This document shows, piece by piece, positions 42,845-42,984 of a stretch of DNA of 42,984 nt. Source of the stretch: Oscillibacter sp. (lineage in GTDB: Bacteria; Bacillota; Clostridia; Oscillospirales; Oscillospiraceae). The translations under genes were made by a program, and so were the position numbers. A model generated the notes under the pieces. The model was given only the letters and a program-made list of their open reading frames with translations, was not told where the DNA came from and ran no database searches. Position 1 is the stretch's first letter, and every line of letters begins with the position of its first letter. The stretch is taken from positions 1 through 42,984 of the forward strand of contig JAFXQD010000072.1 in the NCBI GenBank assembly GCA_017527365.1, in the 5' to 3' direction.

Positions 42845-42984
42845 TCTTGGGCAACAGGTTTGCGGCAAATGTCAGAAATGGCGTCAGACCACGGAAGAAG
42901 GTCATCCAGAAAAGACGCGTCCGTTTCGTCCGTGTGTTTGGGAATCTCGGTAAGCAAATGCCGCAGATATTCGTAAGGCTTGAG
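42829..42984 (-). CDS. IS66-family transposase, C-terminal part
   Basis: The last 51 codons of an IS66 transposase; the rest lies beyond the right edge. LKPYEYLRHLLTEIPKH, FLDDLLPWSD and the final CRKP are the family's C-terminal signature. It ends with TGA at 42829-42831, about 45 bases inside the element's end. Confidence 0.85.
   Translation of the reverse strand, partial: LKPYEYLRHLLTEIPKHTDETDASFLDDLLPWSDAISDICRKPVAQDPPGT

Larger units (their letters stand above)
42783..42984 (-). mobile_element. IS66-family element, right-hand end (continues beyond window)
   Basis: The sequence GTAAGCGATAAATAAGCGG from 42783 fits the IS66 terminal inverted repeat, which begins GTAAGCG. The C-terminus of an IS66 transposase follows on the minus strand. 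Bases 42775-42782 (GAACATTT) would be one copy of the 8-base target duplication; the other lies outside the window. Confidence 0.8.

Overview
The window looks like chromosomal DNA of a GC-rich, low-oxygen member of the Bacillota (Clostridia, probably Oscillospiraceae-like). The grounds are strong AGGAGG-type ribosome binding sites, TTGACA/TATAAT promoters, GTG and TTG starts, a YesL (DUF624) protein, LplB/YtcP-type sugar permeases, a TnpX/TnpW/MobV (Tn4451-like) mobile remnant and IS66 DNA. No rRNA, tRNA or CRISPR array was seen. Taxonomy is inference; no marker gene was compared.

Layout. (1) 38-2017, minus: a one-piece PTS permease (EIIB-EIIC-EIIA, beta-glucoside/sucrose class) with its own promoter. 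(2) 2235-13357, minus: a long tight operon that starts with an MgtC/SapB-like gene, continues with mrpE, F, G, an MbhD-like (DUF4040) gene, an MbhE-MnhB fusion, mrpC and four NuoL/M/N-MrpA/D-type subunits, and is followed by mntP. No hydrogenase or NADH-oxidising subunit accompanies it. (3) 13496-18746, plus: rimM-trmD, a membrane-tethered cyclophilin ended by a strong terminator, then a sugar-nucleotidyltransferase, an M29 aminopeptidase and a gamma-carbonic-anhydrase-like protein. (4) 18757-19047, minus: an orphan 96-residue gene with a near-consensus promoter.

(5) 19164-31819: a fructan/sucrose-type utilisation locus. A LacI regulator, a YesL protein and an anchored unknown protein run leftward. 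Two permeases, a lipoprotein binding protein, a cytosolic GH32 and a very large secreted GH32 run rightward from a consensus promoter with a candidate operator and a structured leader. The expected sequence of events is secreted GH32 attack on the polymer, binding and import of fragments (the ATPase must be encoded elsewhere), then hydrolysis by the cytosolic GH32. (6) 31943-34263: an ATP-grasp ligase plus esterase operon, divergent from a decapitated M20 amidohydrolase that shares a symmetrical promoter region. (7) 34268-35855, minus: iscS-iscU. (8) 36472-39501, minus: a membrane-anchored GH3 with swapped domain order.

(9) 39656-42984: a mobile-DNA graveyard. It holds a truncated TnpX-like serine recombinase, a TnpW-like gene and a MobV relaxase broken by a frameshift and a stop, then a visibly AT-richer decayed gene cut by an IS66 element that runs off the right edge. 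A small transposase scrap also lies between iscS and the GH3 gene.

The most interesting items are the hydrogenase-free Mrp/Mbh-like complex with four ion-pumping-type subunits, the three-way pairing leader of the sugar operon, the 1545-residue secreted GH32 with a CFI-box-like C-terminus, the double-anchored permuted GH3, and the ATP-grasp/esterase pair.
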